From assembly GCA_018830745.1 (NCBI GenBank), contig JAHJRU010000049.1:1-5001 (forward strand): a DNA stretch of 5,001 nt, written 5' to 3'. The translations under genes were made by a program, and so were the position numbers. The notes beneath the pieces are model-generated. The model ran no database searches and was not told where the DNA came from. It saw only the letters and a program-made list of their open reading frames with translations. Position 1 is the stretch's first letter. Each line of letters begins with the position of its first letter. Positions 4,748 through 5,001 of this stretch are shown piece after piece. This DNA comes from Chloroflexota bacterium. GTDB lineage: Bacteria > Chloroflexota > Dehalococcoidia > Dehalococcoidales > JAHJRU01.

Positions 4748-5001
4748 TCGGCTTTCTCCTCATTAGGGAGTCACTCATGCGGCATACCTGAACCATCGGT
4801 TCGACTTCATGAACCCGAACCATATCAGCCCCATGGGCGATGCCGATGGCAATGGTGGCGGCGGTCGCTTCCAGGCGCTGGTCAAAGGGCCGGTCACGCA
4901 TAAACTTGCGGGACGTGCCTAACAGGATAGGCAGGTTCAGGGCTTTGAGTTCAGACAGGCGCTTTAATGTCTCCAGATTTTGCTCCACCGTCTTACCAAA
5001 A
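4716..5001 (-). CDS. folP: Dihydropteroate synthase, C-terminal part (N-terminus beyond the window)
   Basis: C-terminal 94 or so residues of a TIM-barrel enzyme that condenses dihydropterin pyrophosphate with p-aminobenzoate. The frame is open to the right edge, beginning FGKTVEQN (the family's GFGKT loop), so the GTG at 4988 is internal. Then come LPILLGTSRK, with the pterin-binding Lys, a helix RLEATAATIAIGIAHGAD, and VRVHEVEP, with the Arg and His of the phosphate-binding RVHD-like motif (here His-Glu rather than the usual His-Asp). After SRK, the family normally has Ser followed by a longer loop such as SFIGxLL. Here the Ser is Phe and the loop to the next helix is about four residues shorter. 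A polar tail KPNEQSSDQ closes the protein and overlaps folK by 32 bp. It is the first visible gene of the folate transcript. Confidence 0.93.
   Translation of the reverse strand, partial: FGKTVEQNLETLKRLSELKALNLPILLGTSRKFMRDRPFDQRLEATAATIAIGIAHGADMVRVHEVEPMVQVCRMSDSLMRRKPNEQSSDQSIS

Overview
This 5 kb window holds nine bacterial protein genes packed almost without gaps. Two of them, one at each edge, are cut by the window. There are no rRNA or tRNA genes, no CRISPR array and no transposase. Clean Shine-Dalgarno sites, sigma-70-like promoters, roughly balanced base composition and the gene content (GT4 glycosyltransferase, tandem GNAT, LmbE deacetylase, Trm112-like zinc ribbon, PTPS-folK-folP) fit an anaerobic Chloroflexota of the Dehalococcoidia type. 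That placement rests on gene content and general impression, not on a marker gene, and is only moderately secure.

Layout. (A) 1-2387: the C-terminal half of a GT-B glycosyltransferase (+), a two-domain GNAT acetyltransferase (-) and a PIG-L/LmbE zinc deacetylase (+). The GNAT and deacetylase genes diverge from a 68-bp intergenic region containing a 7-bp inverted repeat whose arms look like -10 boxes. These three families match the MshA, MshD and MshB steps of mycothiol synthesis, so a low-molecular-weight thiol or related amino-sugar conjugate pathway is a reasonable hypothesis. The cysteine ligase MshC is not in view. (B) 2388-3436: a glyoxalase II-like metallo-beta-lactamase-fold hydrolase behind a small FMN-binding PNPOx-like protein, both on the minus strand. 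They have a good promoter and a 12-bp palindrome upstream. (C) 3437-3694: a non-coding gap with an 89-bp imperfect palindrome that looks like a REP/MITE-type element. (D) 3695-3889: a 64-residue Trm112-like zinc ribbon that appears to be leaderless. (E) 3874-5001: a minus-strand folate operon, transcribed folP, folK, then a PTPS/QueD homologue, with overlapping genes.

The most informative signal is in the last operon. The PTPS/QueD protein carries the composite motif C-E-x-x-H-G-H (Cys23, Glu24, His27, His29), which is characteristic of dual-function PTPS-I/III enzymes. Together with its place beside folK and folP, and no folB in the window, this suggests it supplies the dihydroneopterin aldolase step of folate synthesis, perhaps as well as queuosine precursor synthesis. 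The adjacent FolP has an unusual, shortened loop after its SRK motif, where p-aminobenzoate normally binds.

All three convergent gene pairs meet with overlapping or abutting stop codons, and no intrinsic terminator was seen.
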